A stretch of DNA of 64,000 nucleotides, taken from NCBI RefSeq assembly GCF_016919245.1, contig NZ_JAFEJA010000002.1, forward strand, positions 1,552,501 through 1,616,500. The letters are read 5' to 3'. Shown here one piece after another: positions 33,313 to 41,007 of the stretch (position 1 is its first letter; the number at the start of each line of letters is the position of its first letter). The notes beneath the pieces are model-generated. The model worked only from the letters and a program-made list of their open reading frames with translations. It did not search any database and had not been told where the DNA came from. This DNA comes from Streptomyces zhihengii. GTDB lineage: Bacteria; Actinomycetota; Actinomycetes; Streptomycetales; Streptomycetaceae. The translations under genes were made by a program, and so were the position numbers.

Positions 33313-33960
33313 ATGACCCGCATGGTGACTCCCGAGCGTTTGCTCGCCTTCGCGGCGATGTCGTTCCTGCTGATCGTGATCCCCGGGCCCAGTGTGCTCT
33401 TCGTCATCGGGCGGGCCCTGGCCCAGGGCCGCCGTGCCGCGCTCACCACGGTGGTGGGGAACACGCTGGGCGCCTACGCGCTCATCGTGGCGGTGGCCCT
33501 GGGGGTCGGTTCCGTCGTCGAGCGGTCCGTCCTCGTCTTCACCCTGCTGAAACTGTCCGGCGCCGCCTACCTGGTGTACCTCGGTGTGCGGGCGTGGCGG
33601 CAACGCCACTCGCTCGCCGCCGCGTTCAGCGCCGACACGTCCGCGCACGGCGGCCTGCGGACCCTGTGGGAGGGCTTCGCCGTCGGGGTGGCCAATCCGA
33701 AGACCATCGTCTTCTTCGCCGCCGTGCTCCCGCAGTTCGTGGACCGCTCCCAGGGCCATGTCGTGGTGCAGATGCTGATCCTCGGGCTGGTCTTCAACAT
33801 CATCGCGGTGGCCTCCGACAGCCTGTGGGGCCTGGCCGCCGCCACCGGCCGCGACTGGTTCGCCCGCTCGCCCCGCCGGCTCTCACTGGTCGGAGGCGTC
33901 GGCGGACTCACGATGATCGGCCTCGGCGTCACCGTCGCCGTGACGGGACGCAAGGACTGA
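33313..33960 (+). CDS. LysE family translocator (amino acid/small-molecule exporter)
   Basis: A 215-residue membrane protein with six predicted helices. The start 'MVTPERLLAFAAMSFLLIVI' (from residue 4) and the following 'PGPSVLFVIGRALAQGRRAA' are the conserved RhtB/LysE motif, and 'FAVGVANPKTIVFFAAVLPQ' is the second. It exports amino acids or similar compounds. Starts at ATG 33313 or 33322 are both possible; the family pattern slightly favours 33322. Its 3' end overlaps the 3' end of the convergent acetyltransferase gene by 78 bases. Confidence 0.9.
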   Translation: MTRMVTPERLLAFAAMSFLLIVIPGPSVLFVIGRALAQGRRAALTTVVGNTLGAYALIVAVALGVGSVVERSVLVFTLLKLSGAAYLVYLGVRAWRQRHSLAAAFSADTSAHGGLRTLWEGFAVGVANPKTIVFFAAVLPQFVDRSQGHVVVQMLILGLVFNIIAVASDSLWGLAAATGRDWFARSPRRLSLVGGVGGLTMIGLGVTVAVTGRKD

Positions 33961-34497
33961 CCCACCCGGGTCCCGCACGCCGAACCACTGCACGGCGCCG
34001 TACTCCTCGAAGCGCGCCGCCTCGGCGAATCCCAGCCGCTCGGCGAGACGCATCGAGCGGTCGTTGGCGACCTGCGTGCACAGCACCACCGGTTCGCCGG
34101 GAAACGCGTCGGCGAACCAGGTGAGTGCCGCGGGCCACGCCTCGAAGGCGTACGCCCGCCCCCACGCCTCCGGCAGGAACACGTACCCGAGTTCGGCGTC
34201 GCCGCCGCCTTCACGGACCTGCCCCGGACGCGTCGCGTCACGCCGGTCGAGCGAGACGGTGCCGATCATCGCCCTGTCGACGGCGATCACGAAGACCCCG
34301 GGGCGGCGCCCCGGCACCTCGGGCACCGCCTCCTCCAGCTCCGCACACGGCCTCGGACCACCGAGGTGGGCGCGCACCTCGGGCGAGGCGAACAGCTCGA
34401 TGAACGCCGCGCGGTCGCGTGCCTCGGACTCGCGGAGCACCAGGCGCTCGGTGCCGATCGGGGCCGGTGGCCAGGCGCAGGGGCCGAGTGCGGTCAT
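33883..34497 (-). CDS. GNAT family N-acetyltransferase
   Basis: A 204-residue acetyltransferase of the RimJ/RimL-like type from ATG 34497. Motifs are 'TERLVLRESEARDRAAFIEL' at the N-terminus, 'AELGYVFLPEAWGRAYAFEA' for the acetyl-CoA region and 'VANDRSMRLAERLGFAEAAR' at the C-terminus. Substrate unknown. No ribosome-binding site is seen; TAGGTT upstream could be a -10 element of a leaderless message. The last 25 codons overlap the LysE-family gene on the other strand and are poor in family-like sequence, so this tail is probably run-on coding. Confidence 0.85.
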   Translation of the reverse strand: MTALGPCAWPPAPIGTERLVLRESEARDRAAFIELFASPEVRAHLGGPRPCAELEEAVPEVPGRRPGVFVIAVDRAMIGTVSLDRRDATRPGQVREGGGDAELGYVFLPEAWGRAYAFEAWPAALTWFADAFPGEPVVLCTQVANDRSMRLAERLGFAEAARFEEYGAVQWFGVRDPGGSVLASRHGDGDAEADHRESADASDQ

Positions 34498-34558
34498 GCG
34501 GGGCAACCTAGCGGTGGCGGGCGCTCGTGCGCACCCGCACGCCCCTCGCGGACCGTTC

Positions 34559-36601
34559 TCACACCGTGTCGCCCTGCGCCTCGGGCGTCAGGGCCGCCGG
34601 GGGAGCGGGGGAGGGGCCGGCCGGTGCCACGACGATCACCTCGTCGGCTTCGTCCCACCGTCTGACGTACGCCTTCGGTGGGTTGATGCGCACCCCGTGG
34701 CGCGGTGGCTCCCCGGCCCGGGCGGCCGAGCGGTAGCCGATCGCGCAGGCGCCGCGGCGCGACGCGGCCTCGGCCACGGTGGCGAACGACGCCGGGTGGC
34801 CCGTGCGGACGAACTCGCCCGCCGGGCGGAGGCGGATGGTGTTCCCGTCCGGCGCGAACAGCTCCTCGAACACCGCGGCCAGTCGGGGGTTCTGCGAGAT
34901 CTGCGTCATCAGCAGGCCGATCAGCTTGCCGCTGACGACGAAGTCGGCGCCCGGGGAGACCGGCGCGATGAGCCGGTTGCGGTCGTCGGTCATCTCCGTG
35001 ACGACGGGGACCCGGGTGCCGGTCTCGCGCTCGCGGGCCCGCAGATGGAGCAGCGTGACGAGGGTGCGGTCGTCGGGGTCGTCCTGCCCGGGGCGGCGGT
35101 CCGGGCCGAGGACGATCACCCCGTCGTAGGCGGCCAGGTCGAGCCCCGCCACGGTCTCGCGCAGCGCTGGGTCGCCCTGCCGCAGGACGACCGCGAGCCC
35201 GTCGCCCGCCGTCCGTCCGGCGGCCCGCAGCGCGGCCACCGTGGCCGCCCGGCGTTCGGCCACCACGTCCAGGGACGATCCGGGCGGCGCGGACCGGGCG
35301 AGCTGGTCGACGATCCGGCGGGCCCTGCGGTTCCAGCCGAGCAGCAGGAGCCGCTCCGGTCTCGCGGCCTTCGGCGGGACGTCGCCGGCCACGGCCGTCG
35401 GATCGTAGGGGCTGGCGACCGGCGCCGGGCGGGTGGCTCCCGCGTCGCGGGCGATGACGACCAGCCCGTCGCCGTCGGCCAGCCGGAGCGCGGCGGGCGG
35501 GCCGAGGGTGAGCCCGCCCGCCAGGTGGACGACCCCGACCGCGCTGGACACGGGGCAGGCGGCGGCTACCTCCCGAAAGGTCCGGCCGGTCAGCGCCGGA
35601 TCCCGCACTGTGTAGAACTCGTCGCCCGCGAAGTCCAGGAGTTCCTGGTGGACGAGGGAGAGGCCGGGCCGGCGGGCGCACTGCACCAGCAGCCGGGCGG
35701 TGACGTCGTCGATCTCCAGCACCGTGGCCCCGGGGCCGCCTGCGAGGCGGGCCGCGGCCAGGTAGCGGTCGTCCCGCACGGCCGCCACCACCGGCAGTTC
35801 GCGGTCCTCGCCGACGACGGCCCGCAGCGACAGCAGCGTCTTGACGATCTCGGCGTCCTCGGCCGGGTCGTCCCGCGGGAGCACCACCACGGAGTCGGCG
35901 GTCGCGGGGCTGACCCGGGCCAGGGCGGTGGGGTCGGTCGGGCGCCCGCTGCGGATGATCAGCCGGGTGCGGCCCGTGTCGCCGACGTCGGCCCGCAGGT
36001 CCTCCTCCATCTCGGCCGGGTCGCGGTCCGCAAGCACCGCGACGACGGCGGGACGCCGGCCCGTGTGCGCCGCCACCAGTTCGGAGACAACCGTCTGCAT
36101 CTGCTCGGACCAGCCGAGGATCACGGTGTGGCCGCTCTCCAGGACCGTGGAATGGCCCCGCCGCAGGGCGATCAGCCGGTCGGTGATCCCCGCGGTGATC
36201 AGGCTGACCAGGGTCGACACGTAGAAGAGGGCGACCAGGGCGAGCAGCACCGACAGGGCCACCCGCAGCGGCGGCCCCACCTCGCCGCCGAGCCGCATGG
36301 TCTGGCCGGTGCTGCGCCACACCGCGGCGATCTTCGACCCCGTGGCCTGCCGGTCGGTCCAGACGAGGAGCACGCTGAGCGGGACCACCACCGCCAGACA
36401 GGCGAGGGCCAGCCATCCGACGAGGGCCGAGGTGCCGTGGGCCAGCGTGGTGTCGAACCAGTACCGGACGCGGGCCTCGACGGGGCCGCCGCGCCCGCGG
36501 GGCCGGCGCCGGGGGGCCGGGGGGCGTGGGGTGGGCCGCCGGTGGCGTTCCGGCGCCGTGGTCCGCTGTCGGGGAACGGCCCCGTCTCCTGCTTTGCGCA
36601 C
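34559..36601 (-). CDS. CASTOR/POLLUX-like putative ion channel with RCK-type domains
   Basis: A 680-residue membrane protein from GTG 36601. An Arg/Pro-rich cytoplasmic tail (1-45) precedes 'FDTTLAHGTSALVGWLALAC' and a hydrophobic pair of helices (about 55-80 and 112-135), with a re-entrant-like stretch between. Then come NAD-type Rossmann folds as in potassium-channel RCK domains: 'HTVILGWSEQMQTVVSELV' near 158-176 and, 250 residues later, 'RLLLLGWNRRARRIVDQLA'. This is the layout of plant CASTOR/POLLUX and their actinobacterial relatives. The pore filter cannot be recognised with certainty, so the ion is unknown. It stands alone between an acetyltransferase and a small cysteine protein. Confidence 0.85.
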   Translation of the reverse strand: MRKAGDGAVPRQRTTAPERHRRPTPRPPAPRRRPRGRGGPVEARVRYWFDTTLAHGTSALVGWLALACLAVVVPLSVLLVWTDRQATGSKIAAVWRSTGQTMRLGGEVGPPLRVALSVLLALVALFYVSTLVSLITAGITDRLIALRRGHSTVLESGHTVILGWSEQMQTVVSELVAAHTGRRPAVVAVLADRDPAEMEEDLRADVGDTGRTRLIIRSGRPTDPTALARVSPATADSVVVLPRDDPAEDAEIVKTLLSLRAVVGEDRELPVVAAVRDDRYLAAARLAGGPGATVLEIDDVTARLLVQCARRPGLSLVHQELLDFAGDEFYTVRDPALTGRTFREVAAACPVSSAVGVVHLAGGLTLGPPAALRLADGDGLVVIARDAGATRPAPVASPYDPTAVAGDVPPKAARPERLLLLGWNRRARRIVDQLARSAPPGSSLDVVAERRAATVAALRAAGRTAGDGLAVVLRQGDPALRETVAGLDLAAYDGVIVLGPDRRPGQDDPDDRTLVTLLHLRARERETGTRVPVVTEMTDDRNRLIAPVSPGADFVVSGKLIGLLMTQISQNPRLAAVFEELFAPDGNTIRLRPAGEFVRTGHPASFATVAEAASRRGACAIGYRSAARAGEPPRHGVRINPPKAYVRRWDEADEVIVVAPAGPSPAPPAALTPEAQGDTV

Positions 36602-36705
36602 ACCGGCAGCGTGCCGGGCGCCCGGCTGCGGCGGGGTGATCTTGCCCCGTATTCATCCCTTCGTGACACCCCGGCGGCCGATCGTCCGGATCCGGCCGAA
36701 AGGTC

Positions 36706-36843
36706 CTAGCCGAAGATGCCGTCCAGCAGTTCCTCGGCCCAGTAGCGCGCCTGGTGACGCCGGCTGCAGAACCGCTTGGGGCGCCGCCACCGGCTTCCCG
36801 TGAGCGGCCGCCGGCACTGTCTGCAAGGCTTCCGTTCCCCCAT
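36706..36843 (-). CDS. Small Cys/Arg-rich zinc-finger-like protein
   Basis: A 45-residue protein from ATG 36843: it begins 'MGERKPCRQCRRPL' and ends 'WAEELLDGIFG'. A CxxC pair near residues 7-10, a third Cys in 'RFCSRRHQARYW' and the neighbouring His could bind one zinc ion. Related short proteins occur in Streptomyces without known role. The strongly basic centre suggests nucleic-acid binding. Its codon use is normal for this genome. Confidence 0.6.
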   Translation of the reverse strand: MGERKPCRQCRRPLTGSRWRRPKRFCSRRHQARYWAEELLDGIFG

Positions 36844-36981
36844 GACCCCCACTCTAGGTCTTCGGGAAGCCCGCCCGGTGTCCGCCCCCGCAGCCCTTCG
36901 CGTCCGCCAGGTGAGACCCCAGGGCTCACCGTTCAGCAATTCCTCCAATGCGTCTCGCAAACGCCATGGATGGTTCCACCG

Positions 36982-37006
36982 TGTTCTTGCACATGCGAGA
37001 AGAACA
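36982..37006. promoter_or_regulatory. TGTTCTT-N11-AAGAACA inverted repeat upstream of modA
   Basis: TGTTCTT (36982-36988) and AAGAACA (37000-37006) are exact 7-bp arms 11 bases apart, with an inner imperfect dyad (TTGC...GCGA). It lies 122 bases before the modA start in an AT-richer patch of the 285-base intergenic region. It does not match the ModE consensus as I remember it. It is a candidate operator. Confidence 0.45.
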
Positions 37007-37128
37007 GCCATACGGTGGCGCATATGCAGCACCGGGCTGCGGATCGGGACGCGCGCCTGCCGGGCGGGCGTTCCGGCGAGGCCGTCCCTTCGCGCACCCT
37101 CCTCACGTCCCCAAGGAGTCACACCCCG

Positions 37129-37935
37129 ATGTCCTTCGCACTCACCGGACGGCGTGCCGCCATGGCCGCGCTCACCGCGGCGCTCCTGGTCCCCCTCGCC
37201 GCCTGCGGCAACGACGACCCGAAGGACACCGGGGGCTCCGCCCCCTCCGGGACCGGGAGCACCGCACCCGAGGCGAACCTGACGGTCCTCGCCGCGGCCT
37301 CCCTCACCGATGTGTTCAAGACCGCCGGCGCCGCCTACGAGAAGGCGAATCCCGGCATGAAGATCACCTTCTCCTTCGCCGGCTCCCAGGAACTCGTCGC
37401 CCAGGTCTCCCAGGGCTCGCCCGCCGACGCCCTGGTCACCGCCGACACCAAGAGCATGGACAAGGTGAAGGCCGACACGGGCGCGCCGACGGTCATCGCC
37501 AGGAACCGCCTGGTCATCGCCACCGGCGAGGGCAACCCGTTCAAGGTCGACGACCTGAAGGACCTGGCCGACCCGAAGCTGAAGGTCGTCCTCGCCGCCC
37601 CCGAGGTGCCCGCGGGCAAGTACAGCCGGCAGATCCTCGACGCCCAGAAGATCACGGTGAAGCCGGTCTCCCAGGAGCCCAACGTGCGCGCCGTGCTCAG
37701 CAAGGTCGAACTCGGCGAGGCCGACGCCGGCCTCGTCTACAAGACCGACGCCGACAGCGCCGCGGACAAGGTTGACGCGATCGAGATCCCCGACGCGCAG
37801 AACGCCATCGCCGAGTACCCCGCCGCCACCCTGAAGCAGTCGGAGAACGCCGGGGCCGCCGCCGCGTTCGTCGCCTGGCTCTCCTCTGCGGATGGGCAGA
37901 AGATCCTCCAGGACGCCGGCTTTCAGAAGCCGTAG
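37129..37935 (+). CDS. modA: Molybdate ABC transporter substrate-binding lipoprotein ModA
   Basis: A 268-residue lipoprotein from ATG 37129 with AAGGAGT upstream. The signal 'MAALTAALLVPLAAC' gives a lipobox with Cys26. The mature part has ModA hallmarks: 'LTVLAAASLTDVFKTAGAAY' (oxyanion-contacting Ser), 'SFAGSQELVAQVSQGSPADA', 'VIARNRLVIATG' and 'ELGEADAGLVYKTDA'. It binds molybdate or tungstate for import. Normally modB and modC follow in the same operon; here the next gene is an unrelated small cytoplasmic protein, so the gene is an orphan and must use permease and ATPase subunits from elsewhere. Confidence 0.9.
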   Translation: MSFALTGRRAAMAALTAALLVPLAACGNDDPKDTGGSAPSGTGSTAPEANLTVLAAASLTDVFKTAGAAYEKANPGMKITFSFAGSQELVAQVSQGSPADALVTADTKSMDKVKADTGAPTVIARNRLVIATGEGNPFKVDDLKDLADPKLKVVLAAPEVPAGKYSRQILDAQKITVKPVSQEPNVRAVLSKVELGEADAGLVYKTDADSAADKVDAIEIPDAQNAIAEYPAATLKQSENAGAAAAFVAWLSSADGQKILQDAGFQKP

Positions 37936-38012
37936 CGGCCCGGACCCGGCACACCGCCGTCCCGCGGTGTGTCGGGGCCGACGCCCCGCGGCCGCCTGCG
38001 ATGATCGGGTCC

Positions 38013-38327
38013 GTGCAGGCGGACGGAGAGCGGCGGACCACACCGGACGGCCACTTCGTCGTCATCCGCGGCCGGAAGTGGCGGGCCACCGACCCCGGCG
38101 TCCCCGAGGAGCCGGCGGCCCGCCTGCGCAGCCATCTGATGGCGGCCCGCCGTGCCGTGCGCGCCGCCCTCGCCGACGGCGACCCGGACGCCGAGCGCGC
38201 CGCCCGGGCCCGCGTCCACACGGCGAAGGTCGCCCTCGGCGAGCGCGGCACACCGTGGTGGGACCAGTCCGACGAGGAACGCCGGCGCCGGTGGCGGGAC
38301 GGGCTCTCCGCACTCGACGACGCCTGA
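38013..38327 (+). CDS. Small conserved actinobacterial protein of unknown function
   Basis: A 104-residue cytoplasmic protein. 'DGERRTTPDGHFVVIRGRKW' near the N-terminus and 'HTAKVALGERGTPWW' in the second half are the conserved parts of a family that is sometimes loosely labelled as Tol-related, without evidence. The middle is a charged helix ('RSHLMAARRAVRAALADGD'). I place the start at GTG 38013, where homologues begin, rather than at ATG 38001. No function can be assigned. Confidence 0.7.
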   Translation: MQADGERRTTPDGHFVVIRGRKWRATDPGVPEEPAARLRSHLMAARRAVRAALADGDPDAERAARARVHTAKVALGERGTPWWDQSDEERRRRWRDGLSALDDA

Positions 38328-38355
38328 CACCGCCGGCCCTTCCGCTCGCCCCGGG

Positions 38356-39000
38356 TCACCTCCGCCAGAACAGGTGGTGCACCACACCGCTCGCGCTGGG
38401 CACGACCTCCCGGTGGAAGCGGTCGAGCAGCTCGTCGGACGAGTCCCAGAGCCGCAGCCCGGTCCCGAACTCCACCGGCGCCACGGCCACATGCAGGGTG
38501 TCGACGAGGTCGGCGTCGAGGAACTCCCGGACGGTGGTGACCCCGCCGCCGAGCCGCACGTCCATGCCCCGCGCGGCCTCCCGCGCCCGTTCGAGGACCG
38601 CGAGGGGGTCGCCGCCGACGAAGTGGAACGTGGTGTCCGAGAGTGTGATCGACGGACGCTCGTGGTGGGTCATCACGAACACCGGCGTACGGAACGGGGG
38701 TTCGTCGCCCCACCAGCCCTGCCAGTCGTGGTCCTGCCAGGGCCCGCGCTGGGGGCCGAACTTGTTGCGCCCCATGATCTCGGCGCCGATGCCGTGGGAG
38801 TAGTCCCGGGTGAAGTAGTCGTCGAGGCCCCTGCTCCCTCCCGGTTCGGTACGCATGGGCCAGCTCGCCGTCGCACCGGCCCAGGAGAACAGCCGCTCGG
38901 CACCGTCCAGACCGAACGGGTTCTCCAGACTCTGGTGCTCACCGGCGGCGACGCCGTCCTGCGAGACGTTGAAGTTCATCACTCTCAGCAACTGGCTCAT
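38356..39000 (-). CDS. Dihydrofolate reductase family protein (RibD C-terminal-like)
   Basis: A 214-residue protein from ATG 39000 behind GAGGAGAG. It has the RibD_C/DHFR-like fold: 'LLRVMNFNVSQDGVAAGEHQ' at the start, 'IGAEIMGRNKFGPQRGPW' for the cofactor-binding region, 'TPVFVMTHHERPSI' and 'VRLGGGVTTVREFLDADLVD' for the NADPH loop. Such stand-alone proteins are probably NADPH-dependent reductases of unknown substrate. It is the larger of two DHFR-family genes in the window (the other is at 45113) and stands alone. Confidence 0.88.
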   Translation of the reverse strand: MSQLLRVMNFNVSQDGVAAGEHQSLENPFGLDGAERLFSWAGATASWPMRTEPGGSRGLDDYFTRDYSHGIGAEIMGRNKFGPQRGPWQDHDWQGWWGDEPPFRTPVFVMTHHERPSITLSDTTFHFVGGDPLAVLERAREAARGMDVRLGGGVTTVREFLDADLVDTLHVAVAPVEFGTGLRLWDSSDELLDRFHREVVPSASGVVHHLFWRR

Positions 39001-39090
39001 GGCTCTCCTCGGAAACGGTGCGGTGGCGGGGTGCCCCGCATCAACGCGTCGAACGGCACGGGCCCGGATCGACACCGGCGTGCGACTTTC

Positions 39091-40086
39091 TCAGCCGCCG
39101 ACCGTGCCGGCGGTGATCTGCTGTCCCCGGGTGGCGTCCACCACGATCGGAACCCCGCCGGGGACCTTGCCCTCCAGGTCGTCGAGGAGATCGTCGATCG
39201 GCGGCAGACCGCCCGGGGCGCGCACATGGACGTACAGGGTCCGCGACTGGCCCTCGACGCTCGTTACCTCCGCGCCCGGCGTGTCCGAGAGCCACCGCTC
39301 CGCCGCGCTCTTGGTGCGGGTCGCCCAGGCGTTCAGCAGCACCGTGGTCACGGTGTTGGCCGCCAGCGGCAGGAGGACCGCGGTGAACAGCAGTCCGAGC
39401 ATCAGGTACGCGCGCCCGCGGGCCCGGTGCCGCCCCTCGCCGCGGGCGTATCCCAGCACGGCGAAGACCACCATGCCCGCGAACACGAGAGCGACGAGGT
39501 TGGAGAGGAAGAGCACCAGCGCGCCCAGGGCGAGCCACCACGACCCCTGCCCGGCGCACACGCCGCTCACCACGAGCGGCGGCACCAGGGAGATCGCGAT
39601 CGCCACTCCGGGCAGGACGGCCGCGACGTCCTTACGCGCCAGCGCCACCGCCCCCGCGAAGCCCGTCGCCACGGCCGCGATCATGTCGAGGAGCCCGGGG
39701 GAGGTCCGGCCGGAGATCTGGGAATTGTCCAGCAGGTCGTAGGCCGGGGGCACCACCAGGGAGGCGCATGCGCCGACGAGCAGCACGAGCAGGCAGCCGA
39801 GGGCCACGAACAGCGCCGCCGTGGCACGGCGGCGCTCCACCGCGCCGAGAGCGATCCCCATGATGGGTGTGGACAGCGGCGCGATGATCATGGCGCCGAT
39901 GACCGTCGCGGTGGAGTCCGTCAGGATGCCGCCCGCGGCGATCACCGCTGACAGCGTGAGCATCGTCCAGAACGCCGACTGTTTGGACCGCCTGTCTCCC
40001 GACGACAGGTCCAGGTCCTCCCGGAGGTCATCCAGGGAATGTCGCTGACGGTCCGGCAGAACCGTGTCACGCAGGTGGCCGAGCAT
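39091..40086 (-). CDS. DUF389 family membrane protein
   Basis: A 331-residue protein from ATG 40086. After a charged N-terminus ('LREDLDLSSGDRRSKQSAFW', residues 21-40) comes the DUF389 membrane core with about seven helices, including the conserved 'STATVIGAMIIAPLSTPIMG' and 'VAIAISLVPPLVVSG'. A C-terminal soluble part of about 70 residues follows ('GLPPIDDLLDDLEGKVPGGV'). The role of DUF389 proteins is not established. Divergent from the ABC ATPase gene. Confidence 0.88.
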   Translation of the reverse strand: MLGHLRDTVLPDRQRHSLDDLREDLDLSSGDRRSKQSAFWTMLTLSAVIAAGGILTDSTATVIGAMIIAPLSTPIMGIALGAVERRRATAALFVALGCLLVLLVGACASLVVPPAYDLLDNSQISGRTSPGLLDMIAAVATGFAGAVALARKDVAAVLPGVAIAISLVPPLVVSGVCAGQGSWWLALGALVLFLSNLVALVFAGMVVFAVLGYARGEGRHRARGRAYLMLGLLFTAVLLPLAANTVTTVLLNAWATRTKSAAERWLSDTPGAEVTSVEGQSRTLYVHVRAPGGLPPIDDLLDDLEGKVPGGVPIVVDATRGQQITAGTVGG

Positions 40087-40194
40087 GCGTCAAGTATCCG
40101 GACAAGACGGACAGGAGGGCCGCTGCGACACCGCACCGCGTCCACGCGTCACCCCCGGCCCGCGCGTCACACGCGTCCACCTATGCTGGCGTGG

Positions 40195-41007
40195 ATGCCA
40201 CCGAACACCAGTCGTACGCATGCCGAACAGGGCGCCAGCGCAGCCGTGTTGGAGCTCCGGGACGTCGCGCGGTCCTACGGCGGGGTCCCGGTGCTGGGCC
40301 CGGTGGGCCTGACCGTCCACAAGGGCCGCTGCGTCGTGGTGACCGGGGGCAACGGCTCCGGCAAGTCCACCCTGCTGCGGCTCGCCGCCGGACGCGAGCG
40401 CCCCACGAAGGGCACGGTCCGCCTGGACGGCGCCGAGATGGACGGCGACCGACGGCAGGTGCGGTCGGCGGTCGCGACCGTCATCGACACCGACGCCTTC
40501 TACCCGGACCTGACGGTGCGCGAGCACCTGATGCTCGTCGCCCTCGCGCACGGCGGCGGGGGAGCGGCGCCGGAGACGGTCTCCGCGGCCCTCGCCGCCC
40601 ACCACCTGACGGACCGGGCGGAAGTGCCGCCGTCCGCGCTCTCCTCCGGGCAGCGGCAGCAGATGCTGCTCGCGGCCGCCTTCGTGCGACCGCACCGACT
40701 GCTGATCCTGGACGAGCCGGAGCAGCGGCTGGACGCCGGCGCGCGCCGGGAGCTCGCCGCGCGCCTGGTGCGCCACAAGGCCCACGGCGTCGCCCTCCTC
40801 GTGGCCACCCACCACGCCCCGCTGGTGGCGGCGCTCGCCGACCGGGTGGTGCGCCTGGGGGACGATGGCCAGGAGGACCCGCCGGACCCGGAGGGTCCGG
40901 CGGGAGGCGGGGCCGGGGAGGACGACGCGGCGGGGGAGGCTTCCGGAGGCGACGACGCGGACCGGGGCGGCGGCGGACGGGAAGCCGCGGCCGGGGACCG
41001 CGGATGA
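40195..41007 (+). CDS. ABC transporter ATP-binding protein
   Basis: A 270-residue ATPase. Walker A is 'GGNGSGKST', the signature region is 'ALSSGQRQQMLLAAAF' (the usual LSGGQ appears as LSSGQ), and Walker B is 'RLLILDEPEQRLD'. The C-terminal 45 residues are an acidic Gly-rich tail. I use ATG 40195: a TATGCT hexamer at 40182-40187 has the spacing of a -10 box for a leaderless mRNA starting there; ATG 40183 overlaps that box. It is coupled to the following large permease by an ATGA overlap. Confidence 0.88.
   Translation: MPPNTSRTHAEQGASAAVLELRDVARSYGGVPVLGPVGLTVHKGRCVVVTGGNGSGKSTLLRLAAGRERPTKGTVRLDGAEMDGDRRQVRSAVATVIDTDAFYPDLTVREHLMLVALAHGGGGAAPETVSAALAAHHLTDRAEVPPSALSSGQRQQMLLAAAFVRPHRLLILDEPEQRLDAGARRELAARLVRHKAHGVALLVATHHAPLVAALADRVVRLGDDGQEDPPDPEGPAGGGAGEDDAAGEASGGDDADRGGGGREAAAGDRG

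Noticed and set aside
34064..36709. Open frame of 881 codons on the plus strand opposite the CASTOR/POLLUX-like gene
   Set aside because: Antisense shadow; no recognisable motif and biased composition.
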